42,101 nt of DNA from Snodgrassella sp945267035 (GCF_026535915.1 NZ_JAFNPF010000006.1:1-42101), one strand, 5' to 3'. Counted from the stretch's first letter, positions 24,952 to 34,746 are shown. Notes: generated from the sequence alone by a model not told the origin. Numbers and translations are program-made.

Positions 24952-26481
24952 TTAATGAGCTCCACCAGCGCTGCCACTTCCAAACGGTGGTTTTGCAAAC
25001 CACACCAAAGCGATCAGCACCAGAAAAATCATACCATACAACCAAAATAAATCGTTGGCACCCATAATATGGGATTGTTGACCAATAGTTTGCTCAATAG
25101 CCCCCAAGGGCTGCACACCACTCATACCCATATGATTCATGCCCTGTACTGACTGCTGCAGAGTACTGTTATAGGGATGAATATTTTCCACCAAATGGGT
25201 ATGGTGAAGAGCTTCACGTTTATCCCACAATACGTTTACCATGGAAGTACCGATACCACCGGCCAAAATACGCACAAAATTAGAGATACTGGAAGCACTA
25301 GCGATTTGTGAACCAGACATATTTGACAAAGTAATCTGGGTTAAAGGCATGAAGAACATGGCCATACCGATACCCTGTACAAACTGTGGCCAAAACACAT
25401 CCATAAACCCCATTTGCGCGTTGAAATTGGTACGCCAGAAGAAACAAATCGCGTATACCGTAAAGCTGATGGTAACCAGTACCCGCATATCCAAGCGGTT
25501 ACCAAATTTACCAATCAATGGGGAAAGCAATACAGGGAAAAAGCCAATAGGAGCAGTAGCTAGCCCCGCCCAAGTGGCGGTGTAACCTAGCTGCATCTGC
25601 AACAACATCGGCAGTAAAACTATCGCCCCCATATAAGTCATATATGCCGTACTGAGGGTAACCACACCAACAGTAAAGTTGCGGTCTTTAAATAGCCGTA
25701 GATCAACAATCGGAAACTTAGCATACCATTCCCAGATAACAAAGTAAGCCAGACAGACCACTGCAATCACCGCCAGAGTAATTATCTCGTTGGAAGAGAA
25801 CCAGTCAAGCTCATGACCACGGTCTAGCATCATCTGCAAAGCGCCCACACCAACAACCATCAGTGACAAGCCCATGCGGTCGATTGGTTGAGACACCGTT
25901 TCCGTTTCACGATTTTTGAGCATTTGCCATGAAATACCGGCAGCAAGTAAGCCAATCGGAACATTGATAAAGAAAATCCAGCCCCAATGCCAGTTATCAC
26001 TGATAATGCCACCGAGAATGGGACCGAAAATCGGTGCCACAATAATCACCATCGACCACATAGCCAGTGCCATGGATCGTTTTTCGGGTGGATAAGCAGC
26101 CATTAGCAAACTTTGTGACAACGGAATCATCGGTCCGGCTACAGCGCCCTGCACCACTCGGAAAAACACCAATAAAGCCAAACTTGAGGCAATGCCACAT
26201 AAAAATGAGGCGATTACAAAAGAAACTGTTGCAATTACAAAAACTTTAACTTCACCAAACCGCCGAGCCAGCCACCCCGTCAATGGCACTGAAATAGCAT
26301 TGGCAACCGCAAAAGCGGTAATTACCCAAGTACCCTGACTGTTGGCAGCACCCAGATTACCAGTAATGGTTGGGAGTGCCACGTTGGCAATAGTTGAATC
26401 CAATACTTGCATGAATACAGCCAAAGACAAAGCCACTGTAATCAAAGCCAGAGCTGGACCTTTTAATGGAGGATGCGTCAT
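24952..26481 (-). CDS. EmrB/FarB-type DHA2 multidrug efflux permease
   Basis: This is a 14-helix major facilitator of the DHA2 group, 509 residues. The N-terminal motif VLDSTIANVALPTITGNLG and the loop GWLARRFGEVKVF are typical of EmrB. The motif-C region APIFGPILGGIISDNWHWGW (about residues 153-172) marks an exporter. It would work with the adjacent membrane fusion protein and outer-membrane factor to pump hydrophobic compounds from the cytoplasm across both membranes. In Neisseria the equivalent FarAB exports fatty acids; that substrate is only a possibility here. It is last in the operon, 178 bp after the emrA-like gene, with an intervening GCCGG/CCGGC hairpin. Confidence 0.92.
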   Translation of the reverse strand: MTHPPLKGPALALITVALSLAVFMQVLDSTIANVALPTITGNLGAANSQGTWVITAFAVANAISVPLTGWLARRFGEVKVFVIATVSFVIASFLCGIASSLALLVFFRVVQGAVAGPMIPLSQSLLMAAYPPEKRSMALAMWSMVIIVAPIFGPILGGIISDNWHWGWIFFINVPIGLLAAGISWQMLKNRETETVSQPIDRMGLSLMVVGVGALQMMLDRGHELDWFSSNEIITLAVIAVVCLAYFVIWEWYAKFPIVDLRLFKDRNFTVGVVTLSTAYMTYMGAIVLLPMLLQMQLGYTATWAGLATAPIGFFPVLLSPLIGKFGNRLDMRVLVTISFTVYAICFFWRTNFNAQMGFMDVFWPQFVQGIGMAMFFMPLTQITLSNMSGSQIASASSISNFVRILAGGIGTSMVNVLWDKREALHHTHLVENIHPYNSTLQQSVQGMNHMGMSGVQPLGAIEQTIGQQSHIMGANDLFWLYGMIFLVLIALVWFAKPPFGSGSAGGAH

Positions 26482-26659
26482 TCAAACCAGCCTTAGTGCA
26501 ACAACAAGCGCAGGGTACGTCAAACAACGATAAGCCTTGATTCAACCCAGCACCTTGTCACTGCATCACAATTAAACAAGGCCAAACCATGTGCAGAATT
26601 GGTATGCCGGCAAAGAAATACCGGCTTAATTCGTCTGAATCAGGTCTGGCCAGAAGAAA

Positions 26660-27856
26660 TTAAGATGCGTATTGAGCAAAAATCTGCTCAATCATCTCAT
26701 TGATCGGTGTCCAGTCAACTGGCGTCATTTCATCGGCACTGCCAACATTGCTGACAGCGGTCAAATCCTGACCATTCTGATCGCGGGTATTGACTTCAAC
26801 ATCCATTGAAAGACCAACACGCAGTGGATGCGCCGCCAGCTCTTTAGGATCCAACGTAATACGCACAGGCACACGTTGCACCACTTTAATCCAGTTACCA
26901 GTAGCATTCTGAGCAGGCAGTAAAGAAAATGCTGCACCGGTACCGGCTGACAATCCCGCAACTTTGCCATGGTAAGTTACCTTACTACCATAAACATCTG
27001 CGGTGATTTTAACTGGCTGACCAATGCGGATTTTCGCCAACTGACTTTCTTTAAAGTTAGCATCAACCCAGACATTACTCAGTGGTACCACAGCCATCAG
27101 TGGCGAACCGGTCGCTACTTTTTGTCCGAGTTGAACATTACGTTTTGCAATTTGACCATCTACCGGAGCTTTAATTTTAGTGCGTTGCAAATCCAACCAA
27201 GCACTTTTCAGACGACTGATAGCAGTCATGACTGAAGGCTGCTGACGCAACGGTACATTATTACCGATTACCGCCTGAGCAGCAGTCTCCTGACCTTGAA
27301 TGGCTTTCAACTGAGCCTGAGCTTCAACCACTGCATCGCGCGCATGGTTTAACTCCTCAGCGGAGATCGCATCAGTACCAGCTAAGCTTTCGCGCCGTCT
27401 TAAATCCGCTTGTAAACGTTTTAATTGTGCCTGCTGTGCGATAACTTGCGCTCTAGCCTGAGCAGACTGTGCCGTTTGCTGTTTATTTTGGCGAATAGCA
27501 GTAATCAAATCATGGTGGGCGCGTTCAAACGCCAGTTGCATATCACTATCATCCAGTGAGACCAAAACCTGACCTGCTTTTACCGTTTGAGTATCATCAA
27601 CATTGACCGTTTGCACGGTACCGGTAATTTGCGGTGTAATCTGCACCAAATGACCATTCACGTAGGCGTCATCAGTTGATTCTTCATGCTGCCAGACTAA
27701 GAAATACATCAGCAAGAATGCCATCGCAATAATCAAAAAAATCAGTGTCAGCCCGATCAACTTCCGTTTACGATTAGCCGGTATACGTTGCTCGGCATGA
27801 TTGTCCGTTGCCGGAGCTTCTTGTATTGCCTCAACTTTTTGTGTTTGTTCACTCAT
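26660..27856 (-). CDS. EmrA/FarA-type membrane fusion (HlyD family) efflux protein
   Basis: This periplasmic adaptor links the inner-membrane pump to the outer-membrane channel. A short cytoplasmic N-terminus is followed by one transmembrane helix (LIGLTLIFLIIAMAFLLMYF, about residues 33-52 from this start). The split lipoyl domain is visible as STDDAYVNGHLVQITPQITG and IKAPVDGQIAKRNVQLGQ, flanking a long Ala/Gln-rich coiled coil with about 100 residues of AQAR/QLKRLQ-type heptads. A beta-barrel domain follows (VWVDANFKESQLAKIRIGQP). The frame opens with a TTG at 27871; the ATG at 27856 (MSEQTQ) is more likely. Length 398. It starts 37 bp after the outer-membrane factor gene. Confidence 0.92.
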   Translation of the reverse strand: MSEQTQKVEAIQEAPATDNHAEQRIPANRKRKLIGLTLIFLIIAMAFLLMYFLVWQHEESTDDAYVNGHLVQITPQITGTVQTVNVDDTQTVKAGQVLVSLDDSDMQLAFERAHHDLITAIRQNKQQTAQSAQARAQVIAQQAQLKRLQADLRRRESLAGTDAISAEELNHARDAVVEAQAQLKAIQGQETAAQAVIGNNVPLRQQPSVMTAISRLKSAWLDLQRTKIKAPVDGQIAKRNVQLGQKVATGSPLMAVVPLSNVWVDANFKESQLAKIRIGQPVKITADVYGSKVTYHGKVAGLSAGTGAAFSLLPAQNATGNWIKVVQRVPVRITLDPKELAAHPLRVGLSMDVEVNTRDQNGQDLTAVSNVGSADEMTPVDWTPINEMIEQIFAQYAS

Positions 27857-27893
27857 ACTTAAATAGCTCAATTAATTCAATAAAATAAAAATA

Positions 27894-29342
27894 TCAACGA
27901 GTTGACTGATCATCTGCACGGTGAAAACCCCCACCGAGAGCAGCATGCAAACTATTCCAACTTTGCTGCTGCCAGGCTGCTGTTTGAATATAATCAGCAT
28001 AGGCAATTAAAGCAGCATCTTCCTTTTGCAACCGGTTTAGCGCATTGTCCAAACCAGCAGCCTGACGCCTGCTACTCGCCGCCGCGTTTTTCTTGGCAAT
28101 CTGCCAGGACTCATGTTGTAGAGGCACAGCAGTAACACTTTGTTGATAATCACTCATCGCATCTGCCGCCTGCTGTAATGCGGTCAAAACCGTTTTATCG
28201 TATTGGGCAACCTGTTCATTATAGGCAGAACGCTTACCAGACAACGCCGCCTGCAAACTGCCGGAAGTGAAAATAGGCAAATTAATCGCCGGTAAAATAC
28301 TCACCATTCGCGAAGAAGAATGCAATAAATCAAATGCGTCAACATGTGACAAACCAGCTAGCCCCTTAATCTCAATATTTGGATAAAAAGCCGCTTCTGC
28401 CGATTTAATGCCGAAATAATTAGATTGTAGTAACGCACGCTGAGCTGCAATATCTGGACGATTAGAGAGAATATCAGCACGTAATCCCGTCACCGCAATA
28501 ACAGGAACCCGGCCAAAACTTGGCGAACTGATCCCCGCTAACTGATCTGGAGACCGACCGCTCAGAATAGCCAAACTGTTACGCGTGCGCAGCAATTCTG
28601 CTTGAGTCTGACGCAAAGCACTTTGCAAACTTAAAATGGTCTGTGATAGCGCATATTCATCACTGGCCGGTTGCAAACCAGCACGAATCCGCTTCAATAC
28701 CAACTGTTGTCGTTGCTGATTAACAGCTATTCTCTGCCGCAAAATCTCAGTTTGCTCATGCAACGACTGCCATTGCGTAAATTGCGCAACAATACTTTGG
28801 GTTAACAGCAATCTAGCCTGTTGCTGTTGATACATCGCCGCCGTACGCATCCCTAAGGCTGACTTCACCAGATTACTCTGCTTGCCCCAAAAATCAAACG
28901 TATAGCCAACTGCCACCGCAGCCATCTCATTGCTGAACACATGATTCGGACTATCACCATCACGATCAGACTTTGGCTTTGGGCTCAGATATGCGCCGAC
29001 ACCATTAGCCTGCAAGCCTACTTGCACACCAGCAGCCCCCTTAGCTCCGCGCCATTGAGCTTCGGCCTCAGCAATGCGTGCAGCTGCTATTTTCAAATCA
29101 GGTGAATTAGATAAACCATCATTCACTAATTGATTGAGCAACGGCTGATTCAATTCTTGCCACCAGTTTAGTTTTACCCGCGCGGACTGTCCGTCAGGTA
29201 ACTGTAAACTTGCAGCATCATTTGGTTTTTCCAGCGCTGGTTGCTGGCCAAAATTGGCACATGCTGATAAAACCAAAAAAGTTAAGGGGCTCAGGATCCA
29301 ACAAAATGAACGTAATCTTCGCTCAGATACGGTTGTTTTCAT
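27894..29342 (-). CDS. NodT-family outer-membrane efflux lipoprotein
   Basis: This is a TolC-like outer-membrane channel anchored by lipid. The signal peptide ends in the lipobox VLSAC with Cys28. The two structurally repeated outer-membrane-efflux domains include LNQLVNDGLSNSPDLKIAAARIAEAEA (residues about 75-100, shown only in part) and, in the second half, LRADILSNRPDIAAQRAL, the signature of NodT-type proteins such as MtrE, OprM and CmeC. The length of 482 residues is normal. It lies between the MarR gene and the emrA-like gene on one transcript. Having its own channel in the operon means the pump need not borrow a general TolC. Confidence 0.93.
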   Translation of the reverse strand: MKTTVSERRLRSFCWILSPLTFLVLSACANFGQQPALEKPNDAASLQLPDGQSARVKLNWWQELNQPLLNQLVNDGLSNSPDLKIAAARIAEAEAQWRGAKGAAGVQVGLQANGVGAYLSPKPKSDRDGDSPNHVFSNEMAAVAVGYTFDFWGKQSNLVKSALGMRTAAMYQQQQARLLLTQSIVAQFTQWQSLHEQTEILRQRIAVNQQRQQLVLKRIRAGLQPASDEYALSQTILSLQSALRQTQAELLRTRNSLAILSGRSPDQLAGISSPSFGRVPVIAVTGLRADILSNRPDIAAQRALLQSNYFGIKSAEAAFYPNIEIKGLAGLSHVDAFDLLHSSSRMVSILPAINLPIFTSGSLQAALSGKRSAYNEQVAQYDKTVLTALQQAADAMSDYQQSVTAVPLQHESWQIAKKNAAASSRRQAAGLDNALNRLQKEDAALIAYADYIQTAAWQQQSWNSLHAALGGGFHRADDQSTR

Positions 29343-29360
29343 GTAACTCTCAATAAAAAA

Positions 29361-29855
29361 CTAAGCAGCGTATAATAATTTAGATAGCAACTGCCGCAGT
29401 TGTTCACACTCTTGTTTAGATAAAGCTGACCAGATCCGATGATGCACTTCATTAGTTTCAGGGCTAACCTCCTGAATCAATTGCTCACCTGCATCTGTTA
29501 GTTTCAACATAATTTTACGCCGATCAACAGGATGCGTAGTCCGCGTTATCCATTCGTTCTGCACCAATTCATCAGACAGTCGCGTTGCGCTGGTACGGGT
29601 TAAATGCAGAATATTACTTAACTCAGACGGTAAAATTTCTTGATTTGGTTGTGCATAAGTTGCCAGCAAGGCATGCCACAAACTTTCGGATAAATTATGT
29701 TGGTGCACTCGTGCATTTAATTCACTGTGGATACTGGTATGAACTAAACGAATCAATCGGCTGAGCATGACCAATTCGATATTCAAGCTAGGCATTTTTA
29801 CGGCCAGCGCTTCTAACATTGCCTCCAATTGTGGAGCAGAAAGAGTTTGGCTCAT
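29361..29855 (-). CDS. MarR family transcriptional regulator of the efflux operon
   Basis: This is a winged-helix regulator of about 164 residues with the MarR pattern LHLTRTSATRLSDELVQNEW (recognition helix) and RTTHPVDRRKIMLKLTDAGE (wing). It most resembles the EmrR/MprA/FarR group that controls adjacent emrAB or farAB genes in response to pump substrates. The open frame extends to 29918, but the ATG at 29855 has a strong GAGGG ribosome-binding site and starts the family-like region. It is first in the operon, 18 bp before the outer-membrane factor. Autorepression is likely; a 23-bp inverted repeat at 29893-29915 may be its operator. Confidence 0.88.
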   Translation of the reverse strand: MSQTLSAPQLEAMLEALAVKMPSLNIELVMLSRLIRLVHTSIHSELNARVHQHNLSESLWHALLATYAQPNQEILPSELSNILHLTRTSATRLSDELVQNEWITRTTHPVDRRKIMLKLTDAGEQLIQEVSPETNEVHHRIWSALSKQECEQLRQLLSKLLYAA

Positions 29856-29892
29856 TATTATAATCCCTCTAAATCTTGATAAATAAACCATT

Positions 29893-29915
29893 ATAATAAT
29901 TAACAAGCTTATTAT
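29893..29915. promoter_or_regulatory. Possible MarR operator
   Basis: ATAATAA and TTATTAT flank a 9-base centre, 38 bp upstream of the MarR start codon. A second pair, TTGATAA/TTATCAA, overlaps it more widely. MarR proteins bind such AT-rich palindromes. In this AT-rich sequence chance occurrence is possible. Confidence 0.35.
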
Positions 29916-29919
29916 CAAT

Positions 29920-30563
29920 GAGGTTTATAATTTGCCTATAAAAATTATACCCTAATAAATCAATTAAAATGATTACTTATCAACCGATAGCATGTATTTG
30001 TACACCTTGCTTTTCAGTCAAAACCGACTATCTAATCATCCCGTCTTGCACAGTACCGTTCACTATCTAAATTTCAATTAACCTGTCAAATTAAAATTCA
30101 CTTAAACTAAAATTTAATCCCATAAAATATGTGCACGCCAACCCACAGGCTGATCAGTTTTCCATATATCCAACACCCATTTCTAACTGAACAAACAAGC
30201 CCACGCCAGCAGCTTCGCCTCAACGGTCAAACACACAATCAGATCAAAATTTACAAAGAAATTATATTTAATAACACAGCAAATGATCAGAATATTTCAC
30301 TTTATTTACCTGATATTAATTATTTAATCGAATCATCAAATCGATCAAAATAACTTTTACATCAAGCTGTCAGATAATTGCATTATAACCCTGTACAAAA
30401 ACATAAAATTCTTAGCAATTGATGGCATAAAATATCAATGAGTTGGCTGATAAAAATAGAATAATTTTTAGAATTCGTTGCTATACAGCACTGAGCAACT
30501 AGGTTGCCTAATCTGCATAAACTCATTTAATTTGTTTATCATATATTCACTAACCAATCAGAC
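29920..30563. other. Gene-less stretch between the efflux operon and metK
   Basis: A plus-strand frame of 74 codons (30129-30353) begins with ATG but lacks a ribosome-binding site, and its product (MCTPTHRLISFPYIQ...) resembles nothing I know; I do not count it as a gene. No RNA gene or repeat is evident. Confidence 0.4.
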
Positions 30564-30594
30564 AAAAAAAAGTTGTCCGTCTGGACAACTTTTT
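30564..30594 (-). terminator. Terminator of metK
   Basis: AAAAAGTTGTCC-GTCT-GGACAACTTTTT is a near-perfect palindrome 14 bp after the metK stop, with A- and T-runs that would let it work in both directions. Confidence 0.9.
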
Positions 30595-30607
30595 CAATCT
30601 AACTCAT

Positions 30608-31777
30608 TTAGATACCAGCCGCCTGTCGTAACACCTCGGCTTTATCAGTTCTTTCCCAGGTAAATTCTGGTTCTTCACGACCAAAATGTCCATACGCAGC
30701 GGTTTTTGCATAAATCGGGCGTTGCAGATCCAGCATTTTAATAATGCCTTTCGGACGTAGATCAAAATGTTCCTGTACAATCTGAATCAGCTTTTCTTCA
30801 GTGATTTTACCCGTTCCAAATGTATCGATTGCGATAGAAGTTGGCTGAGCAATACCAATAGCATAAGAAATCTGGATTTGACATTGACTGGCCAGACCTG
30901 CAGCGACAATATTCTTAGCGACATATCGACAGGCATAGGCAGCAGAGCGGTCAACCTTAGTTGGATCCTTACCCGAAAAAGCACCGCCTCCGTGCGGAGC
31001 AGCCCCACCATATGTGTCAACAATAATCTTACGACCAGTCAAACCACAGTCTCCCTGTGGACCACCAATAACAAAGCGTCCAGTTGGATTAATCAAATAT
31101 TGGGTTTCTGCGGTCAACATTTCTGCTGGCAATACCGGTTCAATAATAAACTTTTTCACCGCAGCAATTAACTCATCCCGTTCAATGTGCGGTTCATGCT
31201 GAGTTGACAACACCACCGTATCAATCCGTTTTACTTTACCGGTTTCACTGTCATAAACACAGGTTAACTGAGCCTTAGCATCAGGTCGCAACCAAGGGAG
31301 CTCACCACTTTTACGTACTTCACTTTGTCGCTGCATCAGACGATGAGCATAATAAATTGCAAAGGGCATCATTGTTGGTGTTTCATCACAGGCATATCCA
31401 AACATCAGCCCCTGATCACCAGCCCCCATGTCCAAATCCATACCCTCTCCCTCATTCACCCCTTGGGCGATATCTGGAGATTGCTCGTCATAGCATACCA
31501 TCACTGCACAGCCATTGGCATCAAATCCCAGCTCAGACGAGTTATACCCAATACGCTTAATCGTATCACGCGCAACTTGAATATAATTCACATGAGCCCG
31601 AGTGGAAATTTCACCGGCCAAAACACACAGACCAGTATTGACCAGCGTTTCAGCTGCGACTCGTGCACCAGGATCCTGAGTCAGGATGGCGTCTAAAATA
31701 GAATCGGAGATCTGGTCAGCAACCTTATCTGGATGACCTTCAGAAACCGATTCAGAAGTAAACAGAAATTCACTCAT
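30608..31777 (-). CDS. metK: S-adenosylmethionine synthase
   Basis: MetK makes S-adenosylmethionine from methionine and ATP. Family signatures are SESVSEGHPDKVADQISD near the N-terminus, GAGDQGLMFGYACDETP (methionine/ATP site, about residues 117-133) and GGGAFSGKDPTKVDRSAAY (P-loop-like). The length of 389 residues from the ATG at 31777 matches the family. The frame continues to 31828, but the additional residues are not conserved and run into the promoter region. It is divergent from the second acyltransferase gene with about 107 bp between them. I looked for a SAM-binding riboswitch in that space and saw none. Confidence 0.97.
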   Translation of the reverse strand: MSEFLFTSESVSEGHPDKVADQISDSILDAILTQDPGARVAAETLVNTGLCVLAGEISTRAHVNYIQVARDTIKRIGYNSSELGFDANGCAVMVCYDEQSPDIAQGVNEGEGMDLDMGAGDQGLMFGYACDETPTMMPFAIYYAHRLMQRQSEVRKSGELPWLRPDAKAQLTCVYDSETGKVKRIDTVVLSTQHEPHIERDELIAAVKKFIIEPVLPAEMLTAETQYLINPTGRFVIGGPQGDCGLTGRKIIVDTYGGAAPHGGGAFSGKDPTKVDRSAAYACRYVAKNIVAAGLASQCQIQISYAIGIAQPTSIAIDTFGTGKITEEKLIQIVQEHFDLRPKGIIKMLDLQRPIYAKTAAYGHFGREEPEFTWERTDKAEVLRQAAGI

Positions 31778-31884
31778 AATTTGCAGATACTTTCTGATAG
31801 AAATACAAAATTCATGCTTAATGCACATTTATCGGGTGCTTTTGTTACAATGTCATCCAAATTTTGATTTGAGATTAAAAACAG

Positions 31885-32757
31885 ATGCAAAAGCTGGTAT
31901 ATATCCTTTTTTCCCTATTGGCATTAATCCCCTTGCCTCTAATGCAAAGCATAGGTTCTTTACTTGGCCGACTTGGCTTTCACATGGCCAGCAACGAACG
32001 TAAACGCACAACCGAAAACGTTCATTCTAGCAAACTTACTGCCAACGACCAAGAAACCGAAAAACTGGTCAAAGCGGTTTTTGCTGAAACCATGAAAAGT
32101 GGGCTGGAACTGACCATCGCCTGGACGCGTTCCAGCCAGCATATTGTATCATTATTTAAAGAAGTACACGGCTGGGAACATATCGACGCAGCCATTGAAC
32201 GTCAAGAAGGTTTACTGCTTATCACTCCTCATCTGGGCAATTATGATTTGGCTGGTCGTTATCTGAGTGAAAAATTGCCATTTCCCCTGACTGCGATGTA
32301 TCGTCCGCCCAAAATTAGCTGGCTTGAGAGCGTGATGAATAATGGTCGAGTGCGGGATAATGGCTATACTGCTCCTGCCAATATGCAAGGAGTAAAACAA
32401 GTTGTGCGGGCATTAAAAAACCAAGAAGCCACCATCGTCCTACCGGATCAAGTGCCTGGTGAAGGCGAAGGCGTTTGGGCAACCTTTTTTGATCGTCCAG
32501 CCTACACCATGACCCTTGCCTCACGCTTAGCCATCATGCCCAAAGTCACCACCCTATTTTTCTGTGGTGAACGCCTACCCAAAGGTCGCGGCTTTGCCTT
32601 ACATATCGCGCCAATTGAAGGCACATTGACCGGAAATAGGCAACAGGATGCGCAAGTGATTAACCATAATGTTGAAAAATGGGTAACACGCTTTCCGGCA
32701 CAATATTTATTTGGTTACAACCGATATAAATCACGTAAAGCTAAAACGAATTCCTGA
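31885..32757 (+). CDS. LpxL/HtrB-type lipid A acyltransferase (second paralogue)
   Basis: This is a second member of the lysophospholipid acyltransferase family involved in late acylation of lipid A. The N-terminus is hydrophobic (VYILFSLLALIPLPLMQSI). The catalytic H-x4-D motif is His116/Asp121 in TPHLGNYD. The blocks TIVLPDQVPGEGEGVW and FFDRPAYTMTLASRLA match the substrate-pocket region, and the C-terminus has FPAQYLFGYNRYK. Length 290, typical. It differs clearly from the paralogue at 24670 (H-x4-D versus H-x4-E), so the two probably add different acyl chains. In Neisseria lpxL genes also sit near metK, as far as I recall. Confidence 0.88.
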   Translation: MQKLVYILFSLLALIPLPLMQSIGSLLGRLGFHMASNERKRTTENVHSSKLTANDQETEKLVKAVFAETMKSGLELTIAWTRSSQHIVSLFKEVHGWEHIDAAIERQEGLLLITPHLGNYDLAGRYLSEKLPFPLTAMYRPPKISWLESVMNNGRVRDNGYTAPANMQGVKQVVRALKNQEATIVLPDQVPGEGEGVWATFFDRPAYTMTLASRLAIMPKVTTLFFCGERLPKGRGFALHIAPIEGTLTGNRQQDAQVINHNVEKWVTRFPAQYLFGYNRYKSRKAKTNS

Positions 32758-33849
32758 AAAAGGTCTAAACATACGAATATTTTGGCTAAAATGGACATTA
32801 TCACTTTAACTTGAGCTATTAAAAATTTTGTCCCTCAAGTCTAATCATTATTGGTAATAAATATTACAGACTCAGGCTGGAAACTCAAAAATTTAAAATA
32901 AATAACAGCAAGAAACACCGCGTATTTCATTTCCTATTTCACCTAACAGCAAGAGAATTAGCTTTTCTAATTTTTGAATATAGCGAATTTCTTTAACTAG
33001 AAGCATACACGCAAAGCTTAATCTTTTTTTTAGAAAAATTAAACACAACTAAACACGAATCAAGACCCATCATCTGGGTTAGATCTATTTATAAATGATC
33101 ATTTAAAAAACCAAGATAATTAAAGTTGCAAGGAAAAATGAACTTTATTAACCTTATTGACTATGCTTTGTTCGAAAATAGATTGTCATCTGATTACAAA
33201 ATAAAATAATACCTATACTAAGTGAACCAGTTATCAATACATAAATGTCATCATTATTGGCAGAATCTTTCCTGATTAGTGGGATTTATTTGCATCAACT
33301 GCAAATATAGCCCCTCACCACTTAATCAATAAATCATTAACTTTTCGGGTTATGTTTACAGCATCAGGATATTTTTCTAAACGATACACAATAAATAAAG
33401 TTTTATACTTATTGGTCATAATTGAACTTCAGAGCCAAATTTATTTATTCAATAATCTGGTCAGATAATCAACGCACTTACCTATGATTAGCAGCATTAA
33501 TTGATTGGATACACTTCAAGTGAATAAAGCCACGATAAAACTATTTAAAGCATTTTTAACTTGGTCATTATCATTTTCCCGCAACCATGTAGCATACAAA
33601 TTCCCGCCAATAAAGTATGATTTTTATTCAACCCCTTTTACTTTATCAATTAGAATAAACTATTTTATATATATATCAAGCCTGACTTATTTTGCATGTC
33701 CTCCCCACTTTTGTGGTTCAGACAGATTTGCCCCATACAGGTTACGTCATCAAGAGCAAAAAATGCCAGTATTATAAATTCTGCCATATGTACTAGGCTT
33801 AATTCATAAAAGAATTGAATTTTTACTGTTTACTCCGAACATTACCTGT
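32758..33849. other. Gene-less AT-rich stretch of about 1.1 kb
   Basis: A plus-strand frame of 90 codons at 33505-33777 starts with TTG, has no ribosome-binding site and an unusual composition; I do not accept it. No hairpin terminator is evident after the acyltransferase gene. I recognise no RNA gene, insertion sequence or decayed protein here. Confidence 0.4.
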
Positions 33850-33880
33850 AAAAAAAAGAGCCTTAAAGGCTCTTTTTTTT
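33850..33880 (-). terminator. Terminator of rplM-rpsI
   Basis: AAAAAAAGAGCC-TTAAA-GGCTCTTTTTTTT is a strong hairpin with long A/T runs, about 35 bp after the rpsI stop. Confidence 0.92.
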
Positions 33881-33915
33881 GAATTCGTAAACTGCTTGAA
33901 ATATAACAATACAGA

Positions 33916-34308
33916 TTAACGTTTAGAGAACTGTTTAGCACGGCGTGCTTTACGCAGACCAAATTTCTTACGTTCAACTTTACGTGCGTCACGAGTAACC
34001 AGACCAGCAGCAGCCAGTGTAGGTTTCAAAGCAGCATCATAATCGATCAATGCGCGAGTAATGCCATGACGGATTGCACCAGACTGTCCGGTTTCGCCAC
34101 CACCAACAACATTTACTTTAATATCGAAAGCTTCCAGATTTTCAGTCAACACTAATGGTTGACGAACAATCATGCGGCCAGTTTCACGACCAAAAAATTC
34201 ATCCAGCGGACGACCATTAACAATGATCTGACCGTTACCCTTTTGTAGGAAAACACGAGCCACTGAACTTTTGCGGCGACCCGTGCCGTAGTAATATTTA
34301 CCGTTCAT
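33916..34308 (-). CDS. rpsI: 30S ribosomal protein S9
   Basis: The protein is S9, which contacts P-site tRNA through its basic C-terminal tail. Signatures are YYGTGRRKSSVARVFL, GGGETGQSGAIRHGITRAL and the tail RKFGLRKARRAKQFSKR. The length of 130 residues is standard. It follows rplM by nine bases, the universal arrangement. Confidence 0.98.
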   Translation of the reverse strand: MNGKYYYGTGRRKSSVARVFLQKGNGQIIVNGRPLDEFFGRETGRMIVRQPLVLTENLEAFDIKVNVVGGGETGQSGAIRHGITRALIDYDAALKPTLAAAGLVTRDARKVERKKFGLRKARRAKQFSKR

Positions 34309-34317
34309 TGCGTGTCC

Positions 34318-34746
34318 TTAGATTTCCAAAACTTTAGGTTGTTGAGCAGCATGAGCATGTTCTGCAGTAGCATATACTTTCAGTTTCTTGATCATGGCAT
34401 AGCCCAACGGGCCTTTAGGTAACATACCTTTAACCGCTTTTTCTAACGCGCGACCAGGGAATTGGTTTTGCATTTCGGCAAAAGTACGCTCATAAATACC
34501 ACCAGGATAACCTGAATGGCGGTAGTATTTTTTGTCAGTCTGTTTTTGACCAGTTACACGCAATTTGTCAGCATTGATTACGATGATGTAATCACCAGTA
34601 TCAACATGCGGTGTGTACTCTGGCTTATGTTTGCCACGAAGACGGCGAGCGATTTCTGCAGCCAGACGACCAAGAACTTTGTCTTGTGCATCAACCACAT
34701 ACCAATCACGCTTCACCTCATGCGGCTTAGCTGAAAAGGTTTTCAT
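34318..34746 (-). CDS. rplM: 50S ribosomal protein L13
   Basis: L13 is an early assembly protein of the large subunit. The sequence begins MKTFSAKPHEVKRDWYVVDA and contains VLGRLAAEIARRLRGKHKPE, YYRHSGYPGGI and AVKGMLPKGPLG, all family signatures. The length of 142 residues is standard. It is the first gene of the rplM-rpsI operon, 131 bp downstream of the dinG stop. Confidence 0.98.
   Translation of the reverse strand: MKTFSAKPHEVKRDWYVVDAQDKVLGRLAAEIARRLRGKHKPEYTPHVDTGDYIIVINADKLRVTGQKQTDKKYYRHSGYPGGIYERTFAEMQNQFPGRALEKAVKGMLPKGPLGYAMIKKLKVYATAEHAHAAQQPKVLEI

Noticed and set aside
30129..30353. 74-codon plus-strand frame
   Set aside because: No ribosome-binding site and no domain; probably chance in AT-rich sequence.
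31778..31884. SAM riboswitch upstream of metK
   Set aside because: The 107-bp divergent space shows no conserved SAM-riboswitch core or suitable stems.
33505..33777. 90-codon plus-strand frame
   Set aside because: TTG start without a ribosome-binding site, odd composition and no recognisable domain.
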